Part shown: positions 20,542 through 28,831 of the stretch, piece after piece
Layout: every line of letters starts with the position of its first letter
How positions within the stretch are numbered: the first letter of the stretch is position 1
Assembly (NCBI RefSeq): GCF_014650895.1
Contig: NZ_BMVV01000007.1
Span: 1 to 64,000 of the forward strand
Direction of reading: 5' to 3'
Length of the DNA stretch: 64,000 nt
Source of the DNA: Streptomyces omiyaensis
GTDB taxonomy: Bacteria; Actinomycetota; Actinomycetes; Streptomycetales; Streptomycetaceae
The notes under the pieces: generated by a model
Database searches by the model: none
Told to the model about the DNA's origin: nothing
What the model saw: the letters and a program-made list of their open reading frames with translations, nothing else
Program-made: the position numbers and the translations under genes

Positions 20542-21909
20542 GTGGACATGGACGATCTTGATTACCGGACCCGGACGCAGTCGGGCTGCGTCCCCCCGTC
20601 GCTGGTCGCTCGCCTGCTCGCGCTCGGGCACGAGCGGGAGGTGGAGACGCAGGCCGGACGCGGGGAGTGGTTCTGCGCGCTGGAGTGGGCGCGGCTGCTG
20701 GGGGACCGGCAGGAGCACGCCCGGGCGCTGGAGGTGCTCGCGCCGTACGTCGCGACGGGCTGGTGGCCGGCGGTCCGGGCCCGGGCCGAGCTGCTGGAGC
20801 GCTGGGGGCGGGCCGACGAGGCGATCGCGCTGTGCCGCCCGCACGCACGGACCGGGGGCCGCCCGGCCCTGGACTTCTTCGCCCGCCTGCTGGCCCGTCA
20901 CGGCCGGGCCGCCGAGGCGTTCACGCTGGTGCGGCCCGGAATCGCGGACTGGTTGCTCGCCGAGGTCCTGGTGGACGTGGCCGAAGCCGCCGGTCTGGAC
21001 GAGGAGGCCGCGGCGCTGCTGGAGGCCCGCATCGCGGCTGCCGTTCCGGCCTGTGACGATCCCGACTGCGACCGGATCCGCCTCGAACCGTCCAACGCCT
21101 TCCTCCTGCTCGCCGCCGTCCGGGAACGGCAGGGCCGGATCGAGGAGGCGATCGACCTGCTGCGCCGCCGCGACATCACGTCGGTCAACGACCGCGACGC
21201 GCTGGCCGACCTGCTGGCCAGGCACGACCGGATCGGGGAACTGCGCGCGTACGCGGCCTCCGAGCACCACGGGCACGCCGCGCGGCGCCTGGCCGAGCTC
21301 CTGGAGGAGCGCGGTGACGTGGAGGGGGCGATCACCGCCTACCGGGCGTTCGCCGAGGAGCCCGACGGTCTGTGGCACGTGGCCGTCCCCCTGTCCGAAC
21401 TCCTCGTCCGCCACCGCCGCGTCGACGAGGCGATCGAGGTGGTGCGCACCCTCGCCGACCGGCCCGGGGGCGCGGAGGACTACGTGGTCGACACCCTGTG
21501 CACCCTGTACGCCGACCACGGCCGGGCCTCCGACGGCCTGGCCCACCTCGACGCCCTCAAGGCGCGGCGCGGCGGCGAGGAGGACTGGGACTTCTTCCGG
21601 ATCCGGCTCTCCCTCATGGCGGGCTGCGGTCTGCTCGACGAGGGGATCGAGCAGGCCCGGACGCACTCCGGAGGGGGCGCCTGGTACGCGGCCCGTTCCC
21701 TGTCCGACCTGCTCGCCGCGGCCGGCCGCACGGAGGAGGCCCTCGCCGTTCTCGAACGGCTCCCGGAGCAGAACATCTCGCTGCGGGCCGGGCTTCTCAT
21801 CGACCTCGGCCGCGTCGAGGAGGCGGTACGACTCCTCCAGCAGCACGTGCGGGTCGCACCTGCGGACGCCTCCTGGACCGGCCTCCACTCCGACGAACCG
21901 CCGTTCTGA
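20542..21909 (+). CDS. TPR-like helical repeat protein
   Basis: This 455-aa protein is built almost entirely of paired helices spaced about 34-40 residues, with recurring RG(R/D)(A/V)(D/E)EAI motifs (for example WGRADEAIALCRPHA, QGRIEEAIDLLRRR and HRRVDEAIEVVRTLA). It is probably a cytoplasmic scaffold or regulator. GTG 20542 lies eight bases after TAGGGT (20528-20533), so the mRNA is likely leaderless; ATG 20548 is in frame. Similar proteins are common in Streptomyces genomes and have no assigned function. Confidence 0.85.
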   Translation: MDMDDLDYRTRTQSGCVPPSLVARLLALGHEREVETQAGRGEWFCALEWARLLGDRQEHARALEVLAPYVATGWWPAVRARAELLERWGRADEAIALCRPHARTGGRPALDFFARLLARHGRAAEAFTLVRPGIADWLLAEVLVDVAEAAGLDEEAAALLEARIAAAVPACDDPDCDRIRLEPSNAFLLLAAVRERQGRIEEAIDLLRRRDITSVNDRDALADLLARHDRIGELRAYAASEHHGHAARRLAELLEERGDVEGAITAYRAFAEEPDGLWHVAVPLSELLVRHRRVDEAIEVVRTLADRPGGAEDYVVDTLCTLYADHGRASDGLAHLDALKARRGGEEDWDFFRIRLSLMAGCGLLDEGIEQARTHSGGGAWYAARSLSDLLAAAGRTEEALAVLERLPEQNISLRAGLLIDLGRVEEAVRLLQQHVRVAPADASWTGLHSDEPPF

Positions 21910-22057
21910 CGCCGTCCGGTCCTCCGGTCGCCGTCGAGTGCGGTGGCCGGCGACCCCGAGGCCGGTCGACCGCAGGAGGGGGAGAGGGCGAGGCCGTGTG
22001 CCGATCGTGCCGATCGTGCCGAGGGCATGGTGGGCTTGTCGCGCCTCACGCTCGCCT

Positions 22058-22567
22058 TCAGGCCGGGTGGAGCACGGCCATGGCGATCTCCCGCACGCGG
22101 TCCTGCGTGATCCCGGTGCGCTGTTCGACGGCGAGAGGATGGTCGGTGGGCTCCAGCTCGATGAAGGGCCGCTCGCCGACCGGTCGGGTGTGGGCGTTGG
22201 TCTTCACGTGGGTGGTGCTCTCGGGATAGAACGGCAGCTCGGTGCAGAGCCAGCCGAAGTACGGCTTCTCGGCCTCGCGGCCCTCCGTGTTCCACACCTC
22301 AAGAGCGCGGGTGAAATTGTCCCTGCTCAGAGAGACCCAGACGCCCCAGGAGAAGACGTCCTGGCTGCCGATCACAGGTATCTCGACCAGACCCCTGATG
22401 AAGAAGTGCCGGCCCCTGATCACGCACTGGTCGGACGACAGCAGGCAGTCCGGATCACTCGCGAAGCCGGGGTCCCACACGTCAGGGGCCGGCGTCGAGT
22501 AGCTCATGGGGAGCTCCGCGTGGTGCTCGCCGCAGCATGAGCACGTGAAGTCGAGATCGTCGGACGT
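22058..22567 (-). CDS. DUF2199 domain protein with a non-standard start
   Basis: The first ATG in frame (22507) gives 149 aa, but DUF2199 homology begins earlier. The in-frame upstream codons read SDDLDFTCSCCGEHHAELPM, the cysteine-rich metal-binding opening of the family. No ATG, GTG or TTG lies between that and an in-frame TAG at 22577-22579. An ACG at 22565-22567 sits six bases after a -10-like TAGGGT (22574-22579, minus strand), just where a leaderless ATG would be. The full product would be 169 aa. Either ACG is used or the gene has lost its start. Confidence 0.75.
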   Translation of the reverse strand, partial: TSDDLDFTCSCCGEHHAELPMSYSTPAPDVWDPGFASDPDCLLSSDQCVIRGRHFFIRGLVEIPVIGSQDVFSWGVWVSLSRDNFTRALEVWNTEGREAEKPYFGWLCTELPFYPESTTHVKTNAHTRPVGERPFIELEPTDHPLAVEQRTGITQDRVREIAMAVLHPA

Positions 22568-22573
22568 GGCGCG

Positions 22574-22579
22574 ACCCTA
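22574..22579 (-). promoter_or_regulatory. -10 element of the DUF2199 gene
   Basis: TAGGGT on the minus strand, six bases before the presumed ACG start. The same TAGGGT-to-start spacing occurs at 7809, 20528 and 26180. The region from here to 22800 holds no gene; it contains a run of nine C at 22680-22688. Confidence 0.6.
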
Positions 22580-22812
22580 CCGAGCACCTGCGCGGGGGCA
22601 CCCCGCGCCCTCGCCGAGGGCCTCGCCGATCAGCGGAGCGGCCGGCCACGGCGAGGTGTCGTCGTCCGCCGGCCGCTCGCCCCCCCCCGGGACGGGGCCA
22701 TGGCTCGTGGGCGCAGCCTGCCGTGCCTCGCCGCGGGCCGGACCGGCGGAACCGGATCCTTCGCGACAGCTCGGTCGCCCGGGGGGTCGGTCGTTTGCCC
22801 ATCGAACAGTTC

Positions 22813-22848
22813 CGATATATCGTTGAGGCATCGCGACAGTTCAACGAT
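22813..22848 (+). promoter_or_regulatory. probable PadR operator
   Basis: The perfect palindrome CGATATATCG (22813-22822) overlaps a second dyad, ATCGTTGA (22819-22826) and TCAACGAT (22841-22848). Both lie just before the PadR gene. Such AT-rich dyads are typical autoregulatory PadR sites. Confidence 0.65.
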
Positions 22849-22873
22849 CGAATCTCACGGAAGGAGCGTTGCG

Positions 22874-23503
22874 ATGCGTTCACAGGGACACGACCACGGA
22901 CACGAGTTCGGTCACGGCCACGGTGCCGGGTGCGGGAACCGCGGGCCCGGACCGCGGGGTGACTTCGAGGGACGGCGTGCCGCCTTCGGGCCCTTCGGCC
23001 CCGGCTTCGGCGGCCCCGGCGGCGGGCCCTTCGGGCGCGGCCGCGGTGGCGGCGGCCGGGGGAGGGCGCGGCGCGGAGACGTGCGCGCCTCGATCCTGGC
23101 GCTGCTCAAGGACCGCCCGATGCACGGCTACGAGATGATCCAGGAGATCGGCGAGCGCAGCGGCGGGGCCTGGAAGCCCAGCCCCGGCTCGGTCTACCCC
23201 ACCCTCCAGATGCTGGAGGACGAGGGGCTGATCGTCAGCGCGAGCGAGGGCGGCAAGAAGCTCTTCTCGCTCACCGACGCCGGGCGCGAGGAGGCCGGGG
23301 CCGCGCCGGACGCCCCCTGGGAGGAGGCCGGCCGCGGCGTCGACTGGGAGGCCGTCAACGAGATCCGGCAGGCCGGTTTCGGTCTGATGGAGGCCTTCGG
23401 GCAGGTCTGGAAGACCGGCAGCGCCGAGCAGCGGCAGAAGGCCGTCTCGGTCATCAACGACGCCCGCAAGAAGCTGTACCTCATCCTCGCCGACGAGCAC
23501 TGA
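22874..23503 (+). CDS. PadR-family transcriptional regulator with His/Gly-rich N-terminus
   Basis: This 209-aa protein has a histidine-rich start (residues 5-17, HDHGHEFGHGHG), a Gly/Arg-rich linker to about 67, and a PadR winged helix at about 69-145 (ASILALLKDRPMHGYEMIQE and SPGSVYPTLQMLEDEGLI). The C-terminal helix would mediate dimerisation. ATG 22874 has GAAGGAG at 22859-22865. The His tail could bind metal, but that is inference. It ends at a terminator shared with a convergent gene. Confidence 0.9.
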   Translation: MRSQGHDHGHEFGHGHGAGCGNRGPGPRGDFEGRRAAFGPFGPGFGGPGGGPFGRGRGGGGRGRARRGDVRASILALLKDRPMHGYEMIQEIGERSGGAWKPSPGSVYPTLQMLEDEGLIVSASEGGKKLFSLTDAGREEAGAAPDAPWEEAGRGVDWEAVNEIRQAGFGLMEAFGQVWKTGSAEQRQKAVSVINDARKKLYLILADEH

Positions 23504-23516
23504 GCCCGCGGCGACG

Positions 23517-23558
23517 GGGAAGGGCCCCCGGCGGCACCTGCCGCCGGGGGCCCTTCCC
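23517..23558. terminator. bidirectional terminator, 20-bp stem
   Basis: The arms at 23517-23536 and 23539-23558 are exact reverse complements, giving a very stable hairpin between the converging PadR and SRPBCC genes. Confidence 0.88.
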
Positions 23559-23570
23559 GCGTCCGTGCGC

Positions 23571-23999
23571 TCAGGCGACCAGGCCGGAGAGCTTGCGCAG
23601 CGACTCGTTCAGCGCCGCCGTCGCGGAGTCCTTCAGCTTCCCGGCCATCAGCGAGACCGCCGCCCCGGTGAACTCGCCGTCGATGCGCAGGGTCGTCGCC
23701 GCGCCCTCGTCGGCGAGCGAGTAGCGGGTTCCGACGATCACCCCCATCGGGCCCTTGCCCCGGATGGCGAGGACCCGGCCGTCCTCCAGCTCCTCGACCG
23801 TCCACAGCACCTCGGCCGGGAAGCCCATGAGCTTCATGTTCTCGCTGAACGTCGACCCGGCCGCCAGGGTCTCGGGGCCGCCGTTCGGGAAGTTCGTGTG
23901 GGTGGCGTTCCACTCCCCGTACGAGCCGAAGTCGGTGAGGCGTTCCCACACCTTCCCGGCCGGTGCCTCGATCCGTGCCTCCGCGGTGACTTCGGCCAT
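23571..23999 (-). CDS. SRPBCC-family protein (CoxG-like)
   Basis: This 142-aa protein has the START/SRPBCC helix-grip fold: EARIEAPAGKVWERLTDFG, then YGEWN and a C-terminal amphipathic helix LKDSATAALNESLRKLSGL. Such proteins bind lipids or polyketides or act as small chaperones. ATG 23999 is chosen because the homology starts at MAEVTAEA; AAGGGG lies upstream. No neighbour suggests a ligand. Confidence 0.85.
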   Translation of the reverse strand: MAEVTAEARIEAPAGKVWERLTDFGSYGEWNATHTNFPNGGPETLAAGSTFSENMKLMGFPAEVLWTVEELEDGRVLAIRGKGPMGVIVGTRYSLADEGAATTLRIDGEFTGAAVSLMAGKLKDSATAALNESLRKLSGLVA

Positions 24000-24069
24000 G
24001 ACGACCACCCCTTCACGCGTGCCCGCTGGGTTCTGGTGTCGCGGAACGTAGCCGCAGGGGCGCGAACAT

Positions 24070-24282
24070 TCAATACTGATGAACCGTCAGTTCTGCGGCG
24101 GCCGGTCCCGTGCCGCCGATCCACCAGATCTCCGCCGCGTCGAAGGCGTCCGGGACGCGCGGACCGCCGTCCTCCTCGTGCCGGTGGAACGCCGCCCAGA
24201 ACAGGTCGCCCGGCAGTGCCTCCCGGGGCGCGTACACCCGGTACACGAACTGCCGGCCGTCGCGCGCGGCCAGGCCCACCAT
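24070..24282 (-). CDS. small hypothetical protein
   Basis: This frame of about 70 aa contains GRQFVYRVYAPREALPGDLFW and AAFHRHEEDGGPRVPDAFDA, which look protein-like and end naturally at a TGA. The start is uncertain: ATG 24282 or GTG 24291, neither with a good ribosome site. I do not recognise a family. It is divergent from the Clp-N gene. Confidence 0.5.
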   Translation of the reverse strand: MVGLAARDGRQFVYRVYAPREALPGDLFWAAFHRHEEDGGPRVPDAFDAAEIWWIGGTGPAAAELTVHQY

Positions 24283-24480
24283 CCAGAACACACAGGGAGG
24301 ACGCGCGGGGGCGGCGCGTGGTTGCCGACCGGGCGCGTGGCAAGGCGGCGCGCGCCCCGTACGGGAAATCGCCCGGATCTCCTCCCCGAGGAGGAGGGGC
24401 CGCGCGCGGGTGCACGACTCCGGTGGGACGCGGACATGGTTCTCCCGTGTGATGACCCGCGCGGGCGCGGCTGGTGAGGT

Positions 24481-24498
24481 GGAAGGGTGCACCCTTCC
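24481..24498 (+). promoter_or_regulatory. perfect 18-bp palindrome over the start codon of the Clp-N gene
   Basis: GGAAGGGTGCACCCTTCC reads the same on both strands and contains the GTG start (24487-24489). It could be an operator, or an mRNA hairpin limiting initiation, although with no loop it would need to open at its centre. Confidence 0.6.
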
Positions 24499-25086
24499 GT
24501 CCCGTCGCGCCCCACCCCGCCCCCGGCCCCGGCCGGGCCCGCGCCGCTGCTCGGTACCGTGCTCGCCGCCGCCCGCCGCCGGGCCCTGCGGGACGGTGAC
24601 CGCCAGGTCGACACCGCCCACCTCCTGCACGCCCTCGTCGAGTCCGACCCCGAGACCCGCGCCGCCTTCGACGGCGAGGAGCGGGTCGCGCGCGTCCTCG
24701 GCTACCTCGTCCAGCGCTCCATCGGATACGGGCTCCGCTGGCAGCGGTCCGGCGAGGGCGGGGGCGCCCCGCTCCCGCTGCCCGCCGTGCGGGCCGGGGA
24801 GGGGACGGCGCGGCGCGCCTCCCGCTGGTCCCCGGCCGCCGCGGCCGCCCTGGAGGAGGCGCTGCGCCGCGCCTCGGCCCGCGGCGAGGCGCAGCCCCAC
24901 GGGCTCGACCTGCTGGCCGGCCTCGCCGCCGACCCCGGCAGCCGGGCGGGCGAGGTGCTGCGCCACGCCGGGATCGATCCGCCCGCGCTCGGCGTCCGCG
25001 CCGTCGCGCTCGCCGCCGTCCTCGCACCGCGGGGCGCCGGGGTCCTCGACGGGGACCCGATGCCGCCGGAGGGTGTGGAACGCTGA
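24487..25086 (+). CDS. Clp N-terminal (Clp R) domain protein
   Basis: This 199-aa protein consists of two Clp repeat units. The first is at about 22-85 (LGTVLAAARRRALRDGDRQV, then DTAHLLHALVESD), and the second at about 115-170 (WSPAAAAALEEALRRASARG and HGLDLLAGLAADPGS). It has no AAA+ ATPase domain. Stand-alone Clp-N proteins may act as substrate adaptors for ClpC. GTG 24487 is the only suitable start, with GAGGTGG before it. The signals between 24283 and 24480 are a small CTCCTC/GAGGAG hairpin and GC-rich filler. Confidence 0.85.
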   Translation: MHPSVPSRPTPPPAPAGPAPLLGTVLAAARRRALRDGDRQVDTAHLLHALVESDPETRAAFDGEERVARVLGYLVQRSIGYGLRWQRSGEGGGAPLPLPAVRAGEGTARRASRWSPAAAAALEEALRRASARGEAQPHGLDLLAGLAADPGSRAGEVLRHAGIDPPALGVRAVALAAVLAPRGAGVLDGDPMPPEGVER

Positions 25087-25177
25087 ATTCCGCCCCGGCG
25101 GGGGGTTTGCCCGGACCGCCGTCTCAACAGGTGCGACGGGGGTTACACGCCTGACCGGGTCCTGTCATCATGGCCCG

Positions 25178-26182
25178 ATGCACGCGTCTCAGGGGAGAAG
25201 CGCCGGCCTGGGACTCGCCCTGGCCTCGGCCTTCGCATTCGGTGGTTCGGGAGTGGCGGCCAAGCCGCTGATCGAGGCGGGCCTCGACCCGCTCCACGTC
25301 GTCTGGCTCCGGGTCACCGGCGCCGCGCTCGTCATGCTGCCCGTGGCCTGGCGCCACCGGGACCTGCTGCGCCGCAAGCCCGGCCTCCTCCTCGGCTTCG
25401 GCCTCCTCGCCGTCGCCGGCGTCCAGGCCTTCTACTTCGCCTCCCTCTCCCGGATCCCTGTCGGCGTCGCCCTCCTCGTCGAGTACCTCGCCCCCGCGCT
25501 GGTCCTCGGCTGGGTCCGCTTCGTCCAGCGGCGGCCGGTCACCCGTGCCGCCGCGCTCGGCGTGGTGCTCGCCGTCGGCGGCCTCGCCTGCGTCGTCCAG
25601 GTCTGGTCGGGGCTCGGCTTCGACCTGCTCGGACTGCTCCTGGCGCTCGCCGCCGCCTGCTGCCAGGTCGGCTACTTCGTGCTCTCCGCCCAGGGCGCCG
25701 ACGAGGCCGAACCGGCCGACCCGCTCGGGGTGATCGCGTACGGACTGCTCGTCGGCGCGCTGGTGCTCACCGTGATCGCCCGCCCGTGGACCATGGACAC
25801 CGGCGTCCTGGGCGGCCGGGCCGACCTCGACGGCACCTCCGTGCCGGCCTGGCTGCTGCTCGGCTGGATCGTCCTGATCGCCACCGTCCTCGCGTACGTC
25901 ACCGGCGTCGTCTCCGTCCGCCGGCTCTCCCCGCAGGTCGCCGGTGTGGTCGCCTGCCTGGAGGCGGTCGTCGCGACCGTCCTCGCCTGGGTGCTGCTCG
26001 GCGAGCACCTGGAGGCGCCGCAGCTCGCCGGCGGCGCGCTCGTCCTCACCGGCGCCCTCATCGCCCAGTCCGCCGCGCCGAAACCGGCGTCCGGGGGACC
26101 CGTCGCGGGCTCCGACGGCGGCGAGGAGGGCACCGGCGCGGGGCGCGAGGGGGAGTTGTCGGGCGGGCGGAGCGCCCCGTAG
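25178..26182 (+). CDS. EamA/DMT-superfamily transporter (first)
   Basis: This 334-aa inner-membrane exporter has ten predicted helices as two EamA repeats. The N-terminal glycine-rich helix is GLGLALASAFAFGGSGVAAK, and the fourth-helix motif IPVGVALLVEYLAPALV resembles the RhtA-type amino-acid exporters. ATG 25178 begins the homology. The stop TAG (26180-26182) is part of a TAGGGT -10 box that drives the following leader. The substrate is not known. Confidence 0.88.
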   Translation: MHASQGRSAGLGLALASAFAFGGSGVAAKPLIEAGLDPLHVVWLRVTGAALVMLPVAWRHRDLLRRKPGLLLGFGLLAVAGVQAFYFASLSRIPVGVALLVEYLAPALVLGWVRFVQRRPVTRAAALGVVLAVGGLACVVQVWSGLGFDLLGLLLALAAACCQVGYFVLSAQGADEAEPADPLGVIAYGLLVGALVLTVIARPWTMDTGVLGGRADLDGTSVPAWLLLGWIVLIATVLAYVTGVVSVRRLSPQVAGVVACLEAVVATVLAWVLLGEHLEAPQLAGGALVLTGALIAQSAAPKPASGGPVAGSDGGEEGTGAGREGELSGGRSAP

Positions 26183-26185
26183 GGT
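26156..26185 (+). promoter_or_regulatory. promoter overlapping the end of the first DMT gene
   Basis: TTGTCG at 26156-26161, an 18-base spacer, and TAGGGT at 26180-26185. The -10 box contains the stop codon of the upstream permease. The start point would fall at about 26192-26193, on the ATG of the 11-codon leader. Confidence 0.65.
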
Positions 26186-26192
26186 GCCGGTC

Positions 26193-26228
26193 ATGCACTC
26201 GACCGTTCTTCCGCCGCCCGCCGCCTAG
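26193..26228 (+). CDS. leaderless 11-codon leader peptide with Pro-Pro-Pro
   Basis: ATG 26193 to TAG 26228 encodes MHSTVLPPPAA. It begins seven bases after TAGGGT, the usual distance for leaderless Streptomyces messages. Three consecutive prolines slow ribosomes unless EF-P acts. Downstream are hairpins with alternative pairings, then the second DMT permease. The layout is that of an attenuation leader. No experiment is known to me, and a chance ORF remains possible. Confidence 0.5.
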   Translation: MHSTVLPPPAA

Positions 26229-26253
26229 CGCGCGCGGCACCTTCTCCCGAAGA

Positions 26254-26356
26254 CGACCGACCGGGCTCGGGCGGGCGATCACGCCCCCGAGCGGTCCGTC
26301 GCCGCCCGCGCGCGGAACCGGCGACCACCCTTCACCCCGGTCCGTCCGCACGGACC
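26254..26356 (+). promoter_or_regulatory. attenuator-like pair of hairpins before the second DMT permease
   Basis: Hairpin 1 (about 26254-26301) has a core of 11 pairs around an ATCA loop. Hairpin 2 is GGTCCGT-CCGC-ACGGACC (26339-26356) and ends just before the ribosome site GGAGAA (26365-26370). The same GGTCCGT also occurs in the 3' arm of hairpin 1 (26293-26299), so ACGGACC could pair with either copy. That mutual exclusion is what attenuators use. Confidence 0.5.
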
Positions 26357-26375
26357 GTCCTTCCGGAGAACCCAC

Positions 26376-27386
26376 GTGTCGAACCCGCACTCCCTCGCCG
26401 TCCCGCAGCCCCCCGCCGCCGCCCTGCCCGTCGGGCGGAGCCTCGCCTACCTCGTCGTCGCCGGCATCGCCTGGGGCACCGCCGGCGCGGCCGGCTCCCT
26501 CGTCTTCCGCAACAGCGACATGGGACCGCTCGCCCTCTCCTTCTGGCGCTGCGCCGGCGGACTCCTCCTGCTCCTCGCCGTCCCGGCACTGCGCCGGCTG
26601 CGCCCCGGACGCCCCCGGACGGCCGCCGCGCCCGTCGCCGAGACCCGCCGGACCCGGCTGGTCCGGATCCTCGGCACCGGCGTCGGGCTCGCGGTCTTCC
26701 AGACCGCCTACTTCGCCGCCGTCGAGTCCACCGGGCTCGCCGTCGGCACCGTCGTCACCCTCGGAGCCGGTCCCGTCCTCATCGCGGTCGGCGCCCGCCT
26801 CACCATGGGGGAGCGGCTCGGCCTCGGCGGACTGTCCGCCGTCGTCGGCGCGCTCGCCGGGCTCGCCGTGCTGGTCCTGGGCGGCGGGGGAGCGGAGGTG
26901 CGGCTCGCGGGCGTCGGGTACGCGGTGCTCTCGGCCGCCGGATTCGCCTCCCTCACCCTGCTCACCCGCCGGCTCGGGCGCAGCGGCGCCGGCGCGGCCG
27001 GTTCCCTCGCGAGCACCGCGTGGACCTTCGGCGTCTCGGCCCTCGTCGTGCTGCCCCTGGCCGTGGTCGAGGGGCTGCTGCCGCACACCGAGGACCTCGT
27101 CCGGCTGCTCCTCCTCCTGCTGTACGTGGCGGCGATCCCGACGGCCCTCGCCTACGCCCTGTACTTCGCCGGGGCGGCGGTCGTCCGGGCCGCGACCGTC
27201 TCCGTGATCATGCTCCTGGAGCCGGTCAGCGCGGCGCTCCTCGCCGTCACCCTGCTCGGCGAGGAGCTGACGGCGGCGACGGTCCTCGGCACGGTGCTGC
27301 TGCTCGCGGCCGTCACCGGGCTCGCCCTCGCCGAGGCGCGCACGGCGGCGGAACGGCGCAGGAGCGCGGAGCCGGCCGCCGCGTAG
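26376..27386 (+). CDS. EamA/DMT-superfamily transporter (second)
   Basis: This 336-aa protein has ten membrane helices in two EamA repeats ([19 protein letters not shown] in helix 1; [19 protein letters not shown] in helix 9). It probably exports a small metabolite. The GTG start has GGAGAA at 26365-26370. It is separated from the first DMT gene by a 190-base leader with its own promoter, a tiny ORF and hairpins, so it is likely regulated independently. Confidence 0.88.
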   Translation: MSNPHSLAVPQPPAAALPVGRSLAYLVVAGIAWGTAGAAGSLVFRNSDMGPLALSFWRCAGGLLLLLAVPALRRLRPGRPRTAAAPVAETRRTRLVRILGTGVGLAVFQTAYFAAVESTGLAVGTVVTLGAGPVLIAVGARLTMGERLGLGGLSAVVGALAGLAVLVLGGGGAEVRLAGVGYAVLSAAGFASLTLLTRRLGRSGAGAAGSLASTAWTFGVSALVVLPLAVVEGLLPHTEDLVRLLLLLLYVAAIPTALAYALYFAGAAVVRAATVSVIMLLEPVSAALLAVTLLGEELTAATVLGTVLLLAAVTGLALAEARTAAERRRSAEPAAA

Positions 27387-27432
27387 GAGGTGCTCCGCCG
27401 ATCGGGTCCGGCCCGATCGGCGGAGCACCTCC
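27386..27432. terminator. bidirectional terminator, perfect 21-bp stem
   Basis: The arms at 27386-27406 and 27412-27432 are exact reverse complements around TCCGG. The first base is the last base of the permease stop codon. It also serves the convergent FMN-binding gene. Confidence 0.9.
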
Positions 27433-27456
27433 GGGACCCGGTGCGGCCGGGCCGGG

Positions 27457-28104
27457 TCACTCCTCGGAGGCCAGCCGGCGCAGCTGGTGGGTCCGGGCGG
27501 CGAGGTCGCCCGGACCGGCCCGCTCGGCGAGCCGGTCCGCGACCCGGCGCCGCACCCCGGCCGGCTTGTTGCCCGCGTACTTGAACTTCGCGCGCACCTC
27601 CGTCACCTCCAGGCACAGACCCCGGATGCCGGGGAGCATCCGGCCGAACGGGACCTCGCCGGGGACGACGGGGGCGGTCCCGCCCTCCGGCTGGAAGTGC
27701 GCGACCTGCCGGTTCAGCAGCTCGGCCTTCTCCGCCGGGTCGTCCACCACGCGCGCGGTGCAGCGCAGTTGCACCGCCGCGTAGTACGAGGTCGGCGTGC
27801 CGTGCGCGGCGGGCGCGCCCTCCGGCGCCGTCCAGGTGCCGGGGACGTAGACGTAGTCGTCGACCACGCTGAGCAGCACCCGGGGGTCGGCCTCCAGGGC
27901 GCTCCACAGCGGGTTGGGGCGGGCGAGGTGGAGCAGGACGCGGCCGTACGGGCCCGGCTCCGCCTCGTACCGGAAGTGCGCGGGCTGCACCCAGGGCGGG
28001 TCGCCCGGCAGGCCGTTGACCGCGAGCTGGCCGAAGTCGTGGCGGGCGAGCCACGCGCGCCACTCGGCGTCGTCCGCGGGGGCGTCCCAGGGATGGACGA
28101 GCAT
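27457..28104 (-). CDS. PaiB-type FMN-binding negative regulator/oxidase-fold protein
   Basis: This 215-aa protein has the split-barrel flavin-reductase fold of the PaiB family. It opens MLVHPWDAPADDAEWRAWLA and contains GDPPWVQPAHFRYEAE, GRVLLHLARPNPLW and KFKYAGNKPAG, the C-terminal family signature. Bacillus PaiB represses sporulation and protease genes. ATG 28104 has GAGGAGG just upstream. It follows the next oxidase-fold gene by 11 bases and shares its transcript. Confidence 0.85.
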   Translation of the reverse strand: MLVHPWDAPADDAEWRAWLARHDFGQLAVNGLPGDPPWVQPAHFRYEAEPGPYGRVLLHLARPNPLWSALEADPRVLLSVVDDYVYVPGTWTAPEGAPAAHGTPTSYYAAVQLRCTARVVDDPAEKAELLNRQVAHFQPEGGTAPVVPGEVPFGRMLPGIRGLCLEVTEVRAKFKYAGNKPAGVRRRVADRLAERAGPGDLAARTHQLRRLASEE

Positions 28105-28115
28105 GCCGGTCCTCC

Positions 28116-28820
28116 TCAGGGCGCGGTCAGGTAGCCGGGCAGGGCGACCGCCGGGTCCAGGTCGGCCGACGGCACCGGGACGCCGGTGCGCGGGGCGACC
28201 GGGACCACGCCGGCCCAGTGCGGCAGCGCCAGGTCCTCGGCGTCGTCGTGGGGTCCGCCGGTGCGGACCTTGGCCGAGACCTCCTCCAGGTCGAGCCGTA
28301 TGACGGCGGTGGCGGCCAGCTCCTTGGCGTTCGCGGGCCGGGAGTCGGCGGAGCGGCCGGGGACGACCTGGTCGACGAGGGCGTCGAGCGCGGTGCGCAG
28401 CTCGTCGGGGTCGGTGACCTGGCGGGCCGTGCCGTGGACGACGACCGAGCGGTAGTTGAGCGAGTGGTGGAAGGCCGAGCGGGCCAGGACCAGGCCGTCG
28501 AGGTGGGTGACCGTGAGGCAGACCGGGAGGCCGGGCGCCCCGGCGCCGGGGCCGGCGGACCGCGCGCCGGCCATGCGCAGCGGGCGGGAGCCGGTGGAGC
28601 CGTGGACGTACAGCCGCTCGCCGACCCGGCCGTAGAGGGTGGGCAGCACGACCGGCGCGCCGTCCCGCACGAAGCCGAGGTGGCAGACGTACCCCTCGTC
28701 GAGGATCGCGTGCACGAGCGCGCGGTCGTACGAGGCGCGCTGCCGGGCCCGGGTGGGCACGGTCCGTTCGGTGGGGGTGTACGCGGCGCCGCTCCGCGCG
28801 GCGGTGGTCGTGGTGCTCAT
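28116..28820 (-). CDS. pyridoxamine 5'-phosphate oxidase-fold protein (NimA-like)
   Basis: This 234-aa flavin-fold protein contains SYDRALVHAILDEGYVCHLG, VVLPTLYGRVGERLYVHGS and HHSLNYRSVVVHGTARQV. Relatives reduce nitro-compounds or bind FMN. ATG 28820 has AAGGGGA before it. It is divergent from a MocR regulator, a common partnership in which MocR controls vitamin B6-related genes. A 123-base piece of this gene is duplicated near 20.2 kb. Confidence 0.85.
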   Translation of the reverse strand: MSTTTTAARSGAAYTPTERTVPTRARQRASYDRALVHAILDEGYVCHLGFVRDGAPVVLPTLYGRVGERLYVHGSTGSRPLRMAGARSAGPGAGAPGLPVCLTVTHLDGLVLARSAFHHSLNYRSVVVHGTARQVTDPDELRTALDALVDQVVPGRSADSRPANAKELAATAVIRLDLEEVSAKVRTGGPHDDAEDLALPHWAGVVPVAPRTGVPVPSADLDPAVALPGYLTAP

Positions 28821-28831
28821 GGCGGGTCCCC

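Noticed and set aside
22680..22688. Run of nine C as a phase-variation tract
   Set aside because: It lies in an intergenic stretch, not in a reading frame or between promoter boxes, so a switching role has no support.
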